From NCBI RefSeq assembly GCF_010015475.1, contig NZ_SSNI01000004.1, positions 62,001-126,000 of the forward strand: DNA of 64,000 nt. The letters are read 5' to 3'. The DNA is from Pontibacter pamirensis (GTDB taxonomy: Bacteria; Bacteroidota; Bacteroidia; Cytophagales; Hymenobacteraceae). The translations under genes and the position numbers were made by a program. This document shows, in pieces, positions 24,143 to 32,671 of this stretch (within the stretch, counting starts at the first letter, position 1; each line of letters opens with the position of its first letter). The notes beneath the pieces are model-generated. The model saw only the letters and a list, made by a program, of their open reading frames with translations. It had not been told where the DNA came from and ran no database searches.

Positions 24143-25420
24143 TCAACACTCTAAAAAACTTCTGATTAGATGCAATGCAATTTCTGAGCTTTTGCCATCA
24201 TACTCTGTTGCAACAGTTGCATTATAATACTGTGCTCTTTCAAAAACCCGTGGCTTATTATTTAGATGTGAGTAAAGGGTCTGAATCATATGATCTGGTG
24301 TTTTTATTACATCCACCAAGCCATGGTTGATAAAACCGTAGTAATCATGCAGCTGCTCTTCCGGATTAAAATCATAGAAGAGGCTCCACACATTCAGCAG
24401 TACTGCTTCCAGGTGAATGCCAGAGTTGCTGCTTACTTGTACATCCAACTGCTGCAAGTAGTTAAAAACAGGTTCTGTTCGGCTGTCTGAAAGGAGAACA
24501 TTGTTTGTAATAGTGAGCAGACTGGCTAAATTCCGGGTGTCGCGGGGGTGGGGGCGAAGTATGATTTTCATGTCTGGGAATGCCACAGTCAGCTTGTGTA
24601 GCAGATTTTCTACCTCCTTCAGGTCATCAAGCAGATTACACCCGATCCCAACTCTGCTTATACACCGACTGAAGTTTCGCCTGGTCACAAAAGCATCTGC
24701 TTTGGGCATCCCTATCAGCTCTACTTTCCCCTGTACCGTACCGCACTTTCTGTATTTGTCCAGAGAGTCCTGCCCCTCCAAAAGATTCAAGTCAAAGGTT
24801 AGGGGCGGAAATATAAGGCTTACACTAGAGTGTTGAATGTAAATGGTTTTGATGTCTAACGCTTTTGCCGCTAAAAGCATGGCGCGGGCGTCGGCATTAT
24901 GGTCGTTGGCAAAAACAACGGCAGCAGGAGAATACTTTTGTAGCTTCCGGTAATAGATTTCATAAAACCCAATGGCGTCGTAGAGCAAATCAAAGAAGCG
25001 GAGGGTGTTTTTCTTCTTATGTGTCAGGAACTGCTGCAACAGGATGGGAAACTTGTAGTAGTAGAGCAGCTTACGTCGCAGCGAAATCCTTTCGACTGCT
25101 GCATTATACTTGCCAATATCCTTGCTCTGGCCTGCTACAAAAACAGCCTCTGGCATTCCCTTCTGCACAAACTGTAGGCTGTCGTAATTATTCTGACTCA
25201 CGACATAAAGCCATACCTTACCCTGTAGTTTCCCAGGTCTCTCAACCGACTGGAGAAGATTACCATATAAACGCAACAAGGTATATCCTGCTATACGTAG
25301 CATGCGCTTCAGGGTACTTTGTGGGGAAGCAGCGTTTTTGGCGCTTTCCGGTAGGTTGTAAAACCCATCGGAGAAGTGCATGTACAAGATATTGCTATAG
25401 AGGTCGTACCACCGTTTCAT
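24143..25420 (-). CDS. Capsule-type glycosyltransferase (GT-B fold), candidate pseudaminyltransferase
   Basis: A 425-residue protein without signal peptide. The C-terminal half resembles surface-carbohydrate transferases of the capsule/polysialyl- and CDP-glycerol-type group: KTIYIQHSSVSLIFPP near residue 200, KIILRPHPRD near residue 292, and VSSNSGIHLEAVLLNV near residue 335, where the RPHP and SSxSGxxxE motifs bind the activated donor phosphate. The first 150 residues are unassigned and basic. It begins 3 bases after pseI, so it is in the Pse operon and is the best candidate to use CMP-Pse as donor; that assignment is inference from position and the nucleotide-sugar-binding motifs. Confidence 0.72.
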   Translation of the reverse strand: MKRWYDLYSNILYMHFSDGFYNLPESAKNAASPQSTLKRMLRIAGYTLLRLYGNLLQSVERPGKLQGKVWLYVVSQNNYDSLQFVQKGMPEAVFVAGQSKDIGKYNAAVERISLRRKLLYYYKFPILLQQFLTHKKKNTLRFFDLLYDAIGFYEIYYRKLQKYSPAAVVFANDHNADARAMLLAAKALDIKTIYIQHSSVSLIFPPLTFDLNLLEGQDSLDKYRKCGTVQGKVELIGMPKADAFVTRRNFSRCISRVGIGCNLLDDLKEVENLLHKLTVAFPDMKIILRPHPRDTRNLASLLTITNNVLLSDSRTEPVFNYLQQLDVQVSSNSGIHLEAVLLNVWSLFYDFNPEEQLHDYYGFINHGLVDVIKTPDHMIQTLYSHLNNKPRVFERAQYYNATVATEYDGKSSEIALHLIRSFLEC

Positions 25421-25423
25421 GTA

Positions 25424-26467
25424 CTACACCAAATCCCAGCTTAAAGGCGTTCCAGCTTTAATGTCCTGCTTTGCCGGCTTTCCCAATAAGTCTTCAAAGA
25501 ATTTTGGAGCAAGGCCAAGTCCGGGACGAATGATGCGGATGTTCTCTCGTGTAAACATGTCACCGGCATTCACATCTTTTGCAACATAAACAGAACGCTT
25601 AAACAAACGGCTCTTTTCCTCAGCCTTTTGCACGCCATACTGCACATATCCCAGGGCTTCCCAGGCTCTTTCTGTTTCTATTACAAGAGAGCGCAACTCA
25701 TCAGGTTCCAGTGAAAAAGCGGAATCTACGCCACCATCAGCCCTGCTGAGGGTGAAATGCTTTTCTATGACTGTTGCTCCCAAAGCCACAGCAGCCACGG
25801 GAACACCTATTCCCATGGTATGATCAGAAAGACCCACCTGCACGCCAAATAGATCCCGCATGTGCGGAATAGTAACTAAGTTTGTATTAGCTGGCGTAGC
25901 AGGGTAGGTGCTGGTGCATTTGAGCAGGATAAACTGCAAGCAACCTGCTGCACGGAGTACCCGCACGGCCTCATCTAACTCTGACACTGTTGCAGCCCCG
26001 GTGCTAATAATCACCGGTTTTCCTGTGGCAGCAACCTTGCGTATCAGCGGGTGATCTGTATTTTCGAATGAGGCAATCTTATAGGCAGGTGCACCTAAGC
26101 TTTCTAAAAAATCAACAGCAGTTTCATCGAAAGGAGAGGAAAAGGCCAACATACCGAGTGCCTTCGCCCGCTCGAAAATAGGTTTGTGCCACTTCCAGGG
26201 AGTATGGGCCTCTTTGTATAAGTCATATAGCTCCCGGCCTTTCCAGAGTGAAGCCTCGTCCTCAATGGTAAAAGCGCCGGGCAGCGTCATGGTGTCGGCG
26301 GTGTAGGTCTGCAGCTTAATGGCATCGGCGCCTGCGTAAGCGGCGGCATCTACTATGGCCAGTGCCCGCTCCAGCGACTGGTTGTGGTTGCCGGACATCT
26401 CCGCTATAATAAATGGCTTGTGGCGCGGCCCTACGTTGCGTCCGCCTATGTATATTTCCTGTATCAT
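25424..26467 (-). CDS. pseI: Pseudaminic acid synthase
   Basis: A 347-residue member of the NeuB/PseI family, which condenses 2,4-diacetamido-2,4,6-trideoxy-L-altrose with phosphoenolpyruvate to pseudaminic acid. NeuB TIM-barrel marks are FIIAEMSGNHNQS near residue 20, GADAIKLQTYTADTMT near 46, AYKIASFENTDHPLI, VIISTGAA, LKCTSTYPATP and VGLSDHTMGIG. The C-terminal SAF/antifreeze-like domain covers about 285-347 (FKRSVYVAKDVNAGDMFTRENIRIIRPG). SGNHN and SFENTDH favour PseI over sialic or legionaminic synthases. It lies 26 bases after the pseG-pseH gene. Confidence 0.92.
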   Translation of the reverse strand: MIQEIYIGGRNVGPRHKPFIIAEMSGNHNQSLERALAIVDAAAYAGADAIKLQTYTADTMTLPGAFTIEDEASLWKGRELYDLYKEAHTPWKWHKPIFERAKALGMLAFSSPFDETAVDFLESLGAPAYKIASFENTDHPLIRKVAATGKPVIISTGAATVSELDEAVRVLRAAGCLQFILLKCTSTYPATPANTNLVTIPHMRDLFGVQVGLSDHTMGIGVPVAAVALGATVIEKHFTLSRADGGVDSAFSLEPDELRSLVIETERAWEALGYVQYGVQKAEEKSRLFKRSVYVAKDVNAGDMFTRENIRIIRPGLGLAPKFFEDLLGKPAKQDIKAGTPLSWDLV

Positions 26468-26493
26468 TTTGAAGGTTAATGTTTTGCCACCTG

Positions 26494-27969
26494 CTACTTC
26501 AATAGCAAAATGAAACGATGTGCTTCAGGGTGTTGCTTATCTGGTTGCCCATAGCTGAAGCCTGCTTTTTCAAACGAGCGTACAGAGGCAATATTCTCCC
26601 GTTGCACCAAGCCTTCTACCTGCTCTACATCTGTTCGTTGTGCTATTAGTGCCTGCATTCCTTTCTGGAGCAGGTGAAGCCCAAGTCCCTGTCCCCTAAA
26701 ATCAGCGTCTATCAGGTAGCTGATTGTCGCTTTTTCTGAACTGATGTTAAAGCGTATATGTGCTACGGGCTTTCCGTTTGCTTCTGCAATATAAAGAACC
26801 GTTTGCTCATCCTCCATAACAGCTTGAAACCAACGCGTATGATTTTCTAAGGTGATGGTGTTCTGGTTAAATGAATTTTTGCGTACTTCCGGATCGCTTG
26901 CCCAATTAAAAAGTTGCATCATATCTTCCTCTGTAGCATCTCTCAGATGAAGGCTTGCCCCAAGGCTGAGTTTCCGAAACAGTTGCTTTAGCCTTACATC
27001 GCTATGGCCATCGAATTGCTGCCGCTGGGTTGCAACCTGCTCCTGGAAGAGTTTCCTGAGAGAATTATTGCTAAAAAGCTGGGGTAAATCCTCATATTCG
27101 TGAGCAACACCGCTTTCGATCAAGAAGTGATATAGAGCATCCTGGTTATCGGCTGTCTGTAACACATAAAGTATTCCTCCTACTGCGGCATATTCGTAGG
27201 CTACGCCACTTGCAGAGGTAACAGCGAAGGCACACTGCTGCATCAGGTCACGCAACTTTGCAGCTGATAGATTATGGTGCAGTGTAACTTGCTCCTTATC
27301 CTGTAACCAGGATTGAAGCTCCACTAAATGACGGTAGGCCGCACCTACCACTATATTTATGCTATGAAGGTACTTGCTCTGAACCAGTTCTTTTGCCAGG
27401 TGCAGGGTCTTATTTCCGGGGTCGGCGCCGCCTAAATTCAGAAGTAAAGCAGGTTTGCCCTCCGGTAGCACTCTTTCTGCTTTGGATGCCTTCAAGAAGG
27501 GTGGGCGAAGCAGCGCATACTTCGGCCCTAAGAGAAGCTTGGTATAAGAAATTCTGCTGTAGAGGTGAGGTTTCAAACCGCCAGCCGGGCTGATGATGGC
27601 ATCCGCCTTAAAATGGTATGCTTGTATATCATCTATGCATACCAATGGGCAGCCTTTGGTTTTAATGCTTTCCTGGTATACTGTGTCGAAATAATAACCG
27701 TCGAGCACCACCATTTCCTCGGCAGAAATATAGGCGTCAAGTTCATGTATAAAACGATCTTCGGCTGGAGAACAGAGAGGAAGGTGGATTACCCCATGGC
27801 ATACTTTACGGATTTGCTCCTGCAGCTCATGGCTTGGCGCCTGAATGGCAAACACACACTCAAATTCCTCGCGTAGCATGGCAGCCAGCGCAAGAGACCG
27901 TACCACATGCCCCAAGCCAATTTGACTATTGCCGTCTGCCCTGAATATTATCCGACGCTTATCATTCAT
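26494..27969 (-). CDS. pseG: PseG-PseH fusion: UDP-sugar hydrolase plus N-acetyltransferase
   Basis: A 491-residue fusion. Residues 1 to about 330 match PseG (UDP-2,4-diacetamido-2,4,6-trideoxy-beta-L-altropyranose hydrolase), a GT-B-like protein: FRADGNSQIGLGHVVRSLAL at the start, LLNLGGADPGNKT near residue 175, and TSASGVAYEYAAVG near 250. Residues about 338-491 are a GNAT domain (LRDATEEDMMQLFNWASDP, SYLIDADFRGQGLGLHLLQKG, ENIASVRSFEKAGF) that fits PseH, which acetylates the 4-amino group of UDP-4-amino-4,6-dideoxy-L-AltNAc. The gene overlaps pseF by 8 bases. Both steps lie in the same pathway, acetylation before hydrolysis. Confidence 0.9.
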   Translation of the reverse strand: MNDKRRIIFRADGNSQIGLGHVVRSLALAAMLREEFECVFAIQAPSHELQEQIRKVCHGVIHLPLCSPAEDRFIHELDAYISAEEMVVLDGYYFDTVYQESIKTKGCPLVCIDDIQAYHFKADAIISPAGGLKPHLYSRISYTKLLLGPKYALLRPPFLKASKAERVLPEGKPALLLNLGGADPGNKTLHLAKELVQSKYLHSINIVVGAAYRHLVELQSWLQDKEQVTLHHNLSAAKLRDLMQQCAFAVTSASGVAYEYAAVGGILYVLQTADNQDALYHFLIESGVAHEYEDLPQLFSNNSLRKLFQEQVATQRQQFDGHSDVRLKQLFRKLSLGASLHLRDATEEDMMQLFNWASDPEVRKNSFNQNTITLENHTRWFQAVMEDEQTVLYIAEANGKPVAHIRFNISSEKATISYLIDADFRGQGLGLHLLQKGMQALIAQRTDVEQVEGLVQRENIASVRSFEKAGFSYGQPDKQHPEAHRFILLLK

Positions 27970-28666
27970 TATTAGTACCTTCTGTTGCTCTTAGACTATA
28001 TTTCAGCTCAGCTAACTTCCAATCACTTAAATTGTCAATATCCTGCACTTCCAACTCACTAAGCTCAATGGCGCCTGTGTTATTTGTAAAGAGCTCCTGC
28101 TTCTCCATAAAGACCTTTACGTTGAACCAGTAGAACTGTCCCGCATCGTGGAAAGAAGCAGGAAGATCCTGTGAGCGACTAAGCAGATGCTCTGGACAGT
28201 TCATCAATGCCTTGTCGCCCACCATCGTTAAGCTTCGCCAGATGGGGTAGCTGTAGCGGAGGACCGGGAAGACTGTGTGATATTGCTGAGAAGTAGTTAG
28301 TTCGAATGCCTCTTTAATAGAAGTAATCTTTACCAGCGGTGCGGTAGGGTACAGGCAGCAGCCATATTCAAAGTTTGCTCCTGCAGTTGCATACTCTTGC
28401 AGAACTTCTGTCAGAACGGAAGCGGTTGTAGCGAAATCATCTGAAGTAGCACTGCTTCTTAAAAAGGGTACATTTGCTCCATACTTTTTCGCGACTGCAG
28501 CTATTTCCTCATCGTCTGTAGAAACCATTACTTCCTCAAACAGACCGGAATGTAGCGCTGCCTCAATAGAGTAAGCTATAATTGGTTTTCCTAAGAAATC
28601 TTTAATGTTCTTGCGCGGGATACGCTTGCTGCCGCCTCGGGCAGGTATGATGGCAATATTCTTCAC
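27962..28666 (-). CDS. pseF: CMP-pseudaminic acid synthetase (cytidylyltransferase)
   Basis: A 234-residue acylneuraminate cytidylyltransferase that activates pseudaminic acid with CTP. Family marks are IAIIPARGGSKRIPRKNI at the N-terminus, PIIAYSIEAALHSG, VMVSTDDEEIA, and the late FYWFNVKVF. The start is a GTG at 28666, which overlaps the pseC stop as GTGA. The frame is open to an ATG at 28750, but the extra 28 residues lie within pseC sequence and are not family-like. In sequence it is close to PseF rather than NeuA, matching the context. Confidence 0.92.
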   Translation of the reverse strand: MKNIAIIPARGGSKRIPRKNIKDFLGKPIIAYSIEAALHSGLFEEVMVSTDDEEIAAVAKKYGANVPFLRSSATSDDFATTASVLTEVLQEYATAGANFEYGCCLYPTAPLVKITSIKEAFELTTSQQYHTVFPVLRYSYPIWRSLTMVGDKALMNCPEHLLSRSQDLPASFHDAGQFYWFNVKVFMEKQELFTNNTGAIELSELEVQDIDNLSDWKLAELKYSLRATEGTNNE

Positions 28667-29868
28667 TTTTTTACAAACTCCTTCACCTTGTCTATAACAA
28701 AACCCTGTTCCTCCTGGGTCAGCGAGGGGTACATTGGCAGGCTGAGGCATTCTGCATAATATTGTTCTGCCTCCGGAAAGTCTCCTTTGCTGTGGCCTAG
28801 GATGCGGTAGTAGGGCATTGTGTGCACCGGAATGTAGTGCACCTGAGTGTAAATTTGGTGCTGGCGCAGGAAGTCGTACAGGCCTTTGCGATCCTGTACC
28901 CTAAACACGTACAGGTGATACGCATGACCAGTATCGCCTTCAGTGCCTAAGGCAGCTGTATTGGTCTTTAATACCTCTATTTCTTTTATCTCTTCAAAAG
29001 CTGCATCATATATCCTGGCAATGCCCTTTCTTCTAGCCAAGCCTATATCGGCACATTGTAACTGCGAAATGCCGAGTGCGCATAGCATGTCTGGTATGCG
29101 GTAATTATAGCCCAATTCCTGCATTTCCATATACCAGCCACCGTGGTTCTCTTCCATCTGGTCCGAATCGCGGGTGATGCCATGGGTGCGGAGTTGCAAC
29201 AGCTTTTTGTACAGCTGCTCATCGTTCGTGGTAATCATACCGCCCTCGCCAGTGGCGATGTGCTTTACAGGGTGGAAAGAGAAAATGGCTAAGTCTGCGT
29301 ACTGCCCATTGCCACAAGTTTGCTTTTTTCCATGGCTGTCGTAAAAATAACCGCCGGGGGCGTGGCAGGCATCTTCTATTATCCAAAGCCCATGGGCATC
29401 AGCCAAGGCCTTCAACTCCTCCAGATTCACCGGGTTGCCGGCAAAGTCTACCGGAATGATGCCGCTGTAATAGCCTTTGGGCTTGCTCTGCAGCAACTGC
29501 CGTACTTTAGTTATGTCCAGCAGCGCAGTGGCAGGATCGATGTCAGCGAAATCTACTGTACCGCCGCAATATCGCACACAGTTGGCAGAAGCTACAAAGG
29601 TAATGGGTGTGGTAATAACACGTGACCCTTCGTTAACACCCAAAGCCAATGCGCACAGGTGCAGTGCAGCCGTCCCATTCGATACAGCTACGGCATAGGT
29701 AGCACCAACATAATCCGCAAAAGCCTGCTCAAAAGCAGCTACTTTTGGCCCCTGGGTCAGAAAATCTGACTGCAGCGTCTCCACTACGGCTTCGATATCA
29801 GCAGCTGTAATATGCTGCCTGCCGTAAGGAATAGGCTTCTGAGTTTTGTCTTCTGAGTTTTGAGTCAC
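28663..29868 (-). CDS. pseC: UDP-4-amino-4,6-dideoxy-N-acetyl-beta-L-altrosamine transaminase
   Basis: A 401-residue DegT-family PLP aminotransferase. IPYGRQHITAADIEAVVE at the start is typical of PseC. SNGTAAL at 63-69 is the phosphate cup, Asp167 (IIEDACHA) contacts the cofactor ring and Lys202 (SFHPVKHIATGEGG) forms the Schiff base. It transfers an amino group from glutamate to the 4-keto sugar made by PseB. It begins 42 bases after pseB and ends with a 4-base GTGA overlap with pseF. Confidence 0.93.
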   Translation of the reverse strand: MTQNSEDKTQKPIPYGRQHITAADIEAVVETLQSDFLTQGPKVAAFEQAFADYVGATYAVAVSNGTAALHLCALALGVNEGSRVITTPITFVASANCVRYCGGTVDFADIDPATALLDITKVRQLLQSKPKGYYSGIIPVDFAGNPVNLEELKALADAHGLWIIEDACHAPGGYFYDSHGKKQTCGNGQYADLAIFSFHPVKHIATGEGGMITTNDEQLYKKLLQLRTHGITRDSDQMEENHGGWYMEMQELGYNYRIPDMLCALGISQLQCADIGLARRKGIARIYDAAFEEIKEIEVLKTNTAALGTEGDTGHAYHLYVFRVQDRKGLYDFLRQHQIYTQVHYIPVHTMPYYRILGHSKGDFPEAEQYYAECLSLPMYPSLTQEEQGFVIDKVKEFVKK

Positions 29869-29910
29869 AAGTGAAAGTCTTTTATCCTGATGCTACAATC
29901 CTGTTTTGGG

Positions 29911-30930
29911 CTAAACGCTAAAGTTTAGGTCTACGTGCTGCCGTATTTCCTCGCGTAGCTGCTCTACGCTTAGCCATTCTGCGTTGGTGCCTGAGTTATA
30001 CTTAAAACCCATTTCCACCTTCTTCCCGTTGTGCGCCTTCATGAAATCCTCTGGTGCCCAGGTTGGGGTGGAGGGAAGTATAACATAATATTTGTCTAAT
30101 TCTACGGTACTGAGGGAATCCGTTTCGGTTATCATCTCCTCATGCAGTTTCTCTCCTGGCCGGATTCCTATAATTTCCTGCTTACAGTTAGGACCAATAG
30201 CTTCTGCCATATCCGTGATAACGTAAGATGGTATTTTTGGTACGTATATTTCACCACCCCAATGGTGCTCCAGTGCATGAAACACCAGCTCTACACCTTC
30301 TTCAAGTGAAATATTAAAGCGTGTCATTTCGGGATGTGTGATAGGCAGCACGCCCTCTTCCCGTCTTTTAAGAAAAAATGGAACAACGGAACCTCGGGAG
30401 CCGATCACGTTGCCATAGCGTACAACAGAAAAGCGAATGTCGCGCTTGCCTTTCATGTTATTGGCTGCTACAAACAGTTTATCAGAGCAAAGTTTGGTTG
30501 CGCCATAGAGGTTAATCGGGGCGGCAGCTTTATCGGTGGAGAGTGCTACCACATCCTTTACACCACAATCCAGCGCGGCGTTAATAATGTTTTCTGCGCC
30601 CAGGATATTCGTTTTGATACACTCCATCGGGTTGTACTCAGCTGCAGGTACCTGTTTCATGGCGGCGGCATGCACAATAATGTCAACGCCCTCGCATGCT
30701 CGCTTAAAGCGCTGCCCGTCGCGCACGTCCCCGATAAAATAACGGATAGAATTGTGTTTGCTATGCGGGAAAACCTGCGACATTTCGAATTGCTTTAATT
30801 CATCGCGGGAGTAAATGACAAGGCGCTTGATGTTCGGGAAACGGGCATAAACCATCTCCACAAATTTTTTTCCAAAGGAACCTGTGCCACCTGTTATTAA
30901 TATAGACTTATTATTGAGGTCTAATGCCAT
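29911..30930 (-). CDS. pseB: UDP-N-acetylglucosamine 4,6-dehydratase (inverting)
   Basis: A 339-residue extended SDR. The cofactor loop GGTGSFG is at 14-20. Asp133-Lys134 (STDKAAAP) and Tyr142-Lys146 (LYGATK) correspond, one residue shifted, to Asp132, Lys133 and Tyr141 of Helicobacter pylori FlaA1/PseB, so the inverting C5 epimerising dehydratase chemistry is predicted. HAAAMKQVPAAEYNPMEC is a further PseB mark. This is the first committed step of the pathway and the first gene of the run. A small hairpin CACCT/AGGTG (30968-30981) lies upstream. Confidence 0.94.
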   Translation of the reverse strand: MALDLNNKSILITGGTGSFGKKFVEMVYARFPNIKRLVIYSRDELKQFEMSQVFPHSKHNSIRYFIGDVRDGQRFKRACEGVDIIVHAAAMKQVPAAEYNPMECIKTNILGAENIINAALDCGVKDVVALSTDKAAAPINLYGATKLCSDKLFVAANNMKGKRDIRFSVVRYGNVIGSRGSVVPFFLKRREEGVLPITHPEMTRFNISLEEGVELVFHALEHHWGGEIYVPKIPSYVITDMAEAIGPNCKQEIIGIRPGEKLHEEMITETDSLSTVELDKYYVILPSTPTWAPEDFMKAHNGKKVEMGFKYNSGTNAEWLSVEQLREEIRQHVDLNFSV

Positions 30931-31037
30931 CTTGATTTTTTGCTTTATACGGCAGGCGTGTTTTTGTCACCTATACAGGTGCAAGATACTCGTTTTTCAG
31001 TACATCTTTAAATACAGTTACTGCTCAGGCTGCCAGT

Positions 31038-32366
31038 TTATCTGTCTTTTATCACCTTCATCACCACCTCCGCCAGTTCCTCTGTTAAGGCCCTTCTAGA
31101 GTAGCGGGCGTGGTTAATGGAAGGCAGGTCATGATTCGGATTAACTTTCCAGGCTTTGCTCACCTGTGTCATGTGGTCCACCATTAGGTCGTAGGCTGTA
31201 TAATGGAACAGGCGGCCTGCTCCGCACTCGTCTATGATACGGTCGGTATCGGAATGAACGGGCCCCAGGCAAATAATAGGCTTGTTCGCCGCCAGGTATT
31301 CAAACAGCTTGCCCGGCACATTCGAATAAACCGTGTCCACATCGGCAATAGCGAGCAGCAGCAGGGTTGTCTCCATCATGTATTTCACTGCCTGCTCGTG
31401 CGGCACATACGGTATGAATTCTGTTATGCCCAATACACCTGCCTTTTCGATGCGCTTCTTTACCCCATCCGACACCTGGCCTACAAAGCGCAGTTTAAAG
31501 TTTACCTCGCTGTGCACCGACATCATGTGGGCGAGCACCTTCAGGAACACATCAATGTTGTAGCTTTCTGTAATAGTGCCGACGTATGTTATCAGAAGTT
31601 CATCTTTGGGCGGGTTGGACGGAAACTTGAAGTCTTCCTGGTCATATCCATTCGGAATAACATGGATTTTATCTGCATCTATGGAGACTGGCTTGTTCAG
31701 GAAAAGACGTTTTGTGTCCTCACTTGTTACGATAATAGCATCGGCCTCCTCCAGCACCTGCTGTTCATACTTTTCGTCTAAGCGCTTGGCAATTGCTGTA
31801 TGATGCAACTGGTCGTAGTAGTGTATATTGGTCCAGGGGTCGCGCAGGTCAGCTATCCAGGGGAGGTTGTGCTTCTTCTTTAGTTTCAGGCCGATAAGCT
31901 GGGTAGAGTGTGGGGGACTAGTGGTTAATATCGCTTTATACTTAACGTCCTGCAGTAGTTCATCCGCCTTTTTTAGCGCATGTTTGTTCCAGCCAACGCG
32001 TGCATCCGGTATAAACAGATTGCCGCGTACGAATTTGAATACCTTATCTACCAGTGTGTCTTTACCCTTTTGGTTGGCAAAACCGCTGAACGGTATTTCT
32101 TTTTTGCCTGATATTCTTTTATAGTATTCAAAAGGCTCTGTGGTGGCTGTGCGATGCACCTCCAGCCCCTGCGGCACCTCTTTCTCGAAAGTTAAATCAA
32201 GAAGCGGATAAGAGGCCTGCTTTTCGTCTACTGTCAGCACTGTTGGCTGCACACTGAACTGCGGAAAATATTTGCAGAACTTTAAACCACGTTGTACGCC
32301 GGGTCCACCAGAGGGGGGCCAGTAATAAGAAATATATAAAATGTCAGTAATATCGGTGTTTTCCAA
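31038..32366 (-). CDS. Glycosyltransferase, GT4-like
   Basis: A 442-residue GT-B protein. The N-terminal domain holds ILYISYYWPPSGGPGVQRGLK, a long Bacteroidota-type start, and AILTTSPPHSTQLIGLKL and PWIADLRDPWTN. The C-terminal donor domain has DKIHVIPNGYDQEDF, LLITYVGTI, VKYMMETTLLLLAIADVDT and VPGKLFEYLAANKPIICLGP with the donor-binding glutamate of GT4 enzymes. It lies 107 bases before pseB on the same strand, so it may be the first gene of the glycan unit or a separate gene. Substrate is not decided. Confidence 0.85.
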   Translation of the reverse strand: MENTDITDILYISYYWPPSGGPGVQRGLKFCKYFPQFSVQPTVLTVDEKQASYPLLDLTFEKEVPQGLEVHRTATTEPFEYYKRISGKKEIPFSGFANQKGKDTLVDKVFKFVRGNLFIPDARVGWNKHALKKADELLQDVKYKAILTTSPPHSTQLIGLKLKKKHNLPWIADLRDPWTNIHYYDQLHHTAIAKRLDEKYEQQVLEEADAIIVTSEDTKRLFLNKPVSIDADKIHVIPNGYDQEDFKFPSNPPKDELLITYVGTITESYNIDVFLKVLAHMMSVHSEVNFKLRFVGQVSDGVKKRIEKAGVLGITEFIPYVPHEQAVKYMMETTLLLLAIADVDTVYSNVPGKLFEYLAANKPIICLGPVHSDTDRIIDECGAGRLFHYTAYDLMVDHMTQVSKAWKVNPNHDLPSINHARYSRRALTEELAEVVMKVIKDR

Positions 32367-32601
32367 AGTACTTTCCTCTGCTTTGCTGTCGTCTCAAATA
32401 TAAAAATAATATTACGGACCTGCGAATTTGCTGTTTCTATATATGCTTTTAGCTGCAGCTTTATGAGTGGAAGGGGAACGGTATCATGCAAATATAAATT
32501 AATAGGAATAAATGACTGTTACTTTTAAAATTTGATTCAATCATCCGAAAGATATTCTTTGAATAACTAATCTAATGTCAGAATTCTTTAGGATGGCTTT
32601 G

Positions 32602-32630
32602 TTATTCGTAACTTGTAATTCGTAATTAAA
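32602..32630. repeat. Short TAATTCGTAATT element, possible relic of the palindromic repeat family
   Basis: TTATTCGTAACTTGTAATTC and following GTAATTAAA repeat the TAATTC/GAATTA words of the elements at 3876-3950 and 17296-17390, with CG in place of CA. No full second arm is seen, so it may be a half-element or chance. Confidence 0.4.
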
Positions 32631-32642
32631 AGAGATATTGCT

Positions 32643-32650
32643 TATTTTTG
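32643..32650 (+). promoter_or_regulatory. Candidate -7 element for ffh
   Basis: TATTTTTG fits TAnnTTTG and ends 21 bases before the ATG. A TTG upstream (32613-32615) is too far away (27 bases), so support is partial. Confidence 0.35.
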
Positions 32651-32671
32651 TAAGTAAACCCAGAAATAGAG

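Larger units (their letters stand above)
32367..32671. other. 305-bp divergent intergenic region before ffh
   Basis: Holds the putative promoters of the GT4 gene (minus) and ffh (plus), an AT-rich segment and a short element GTTATTCGTAACTTGTAATT (32601-32620), followed by CGTAATTAAA, which resembles the palindromic repeats at 3876 and 17296. No gene is seen. Confidence 0.5.

Noticed and set aside
27962-28750. Longer pseF start at ATG 28750
   Set aside because: The extra 28 residues translate pseC sequence in another frame and are unlike the cytidylyltransferase family; the GTG at 28666 gives the family N-terminus and a 4-base GTGA overlap.
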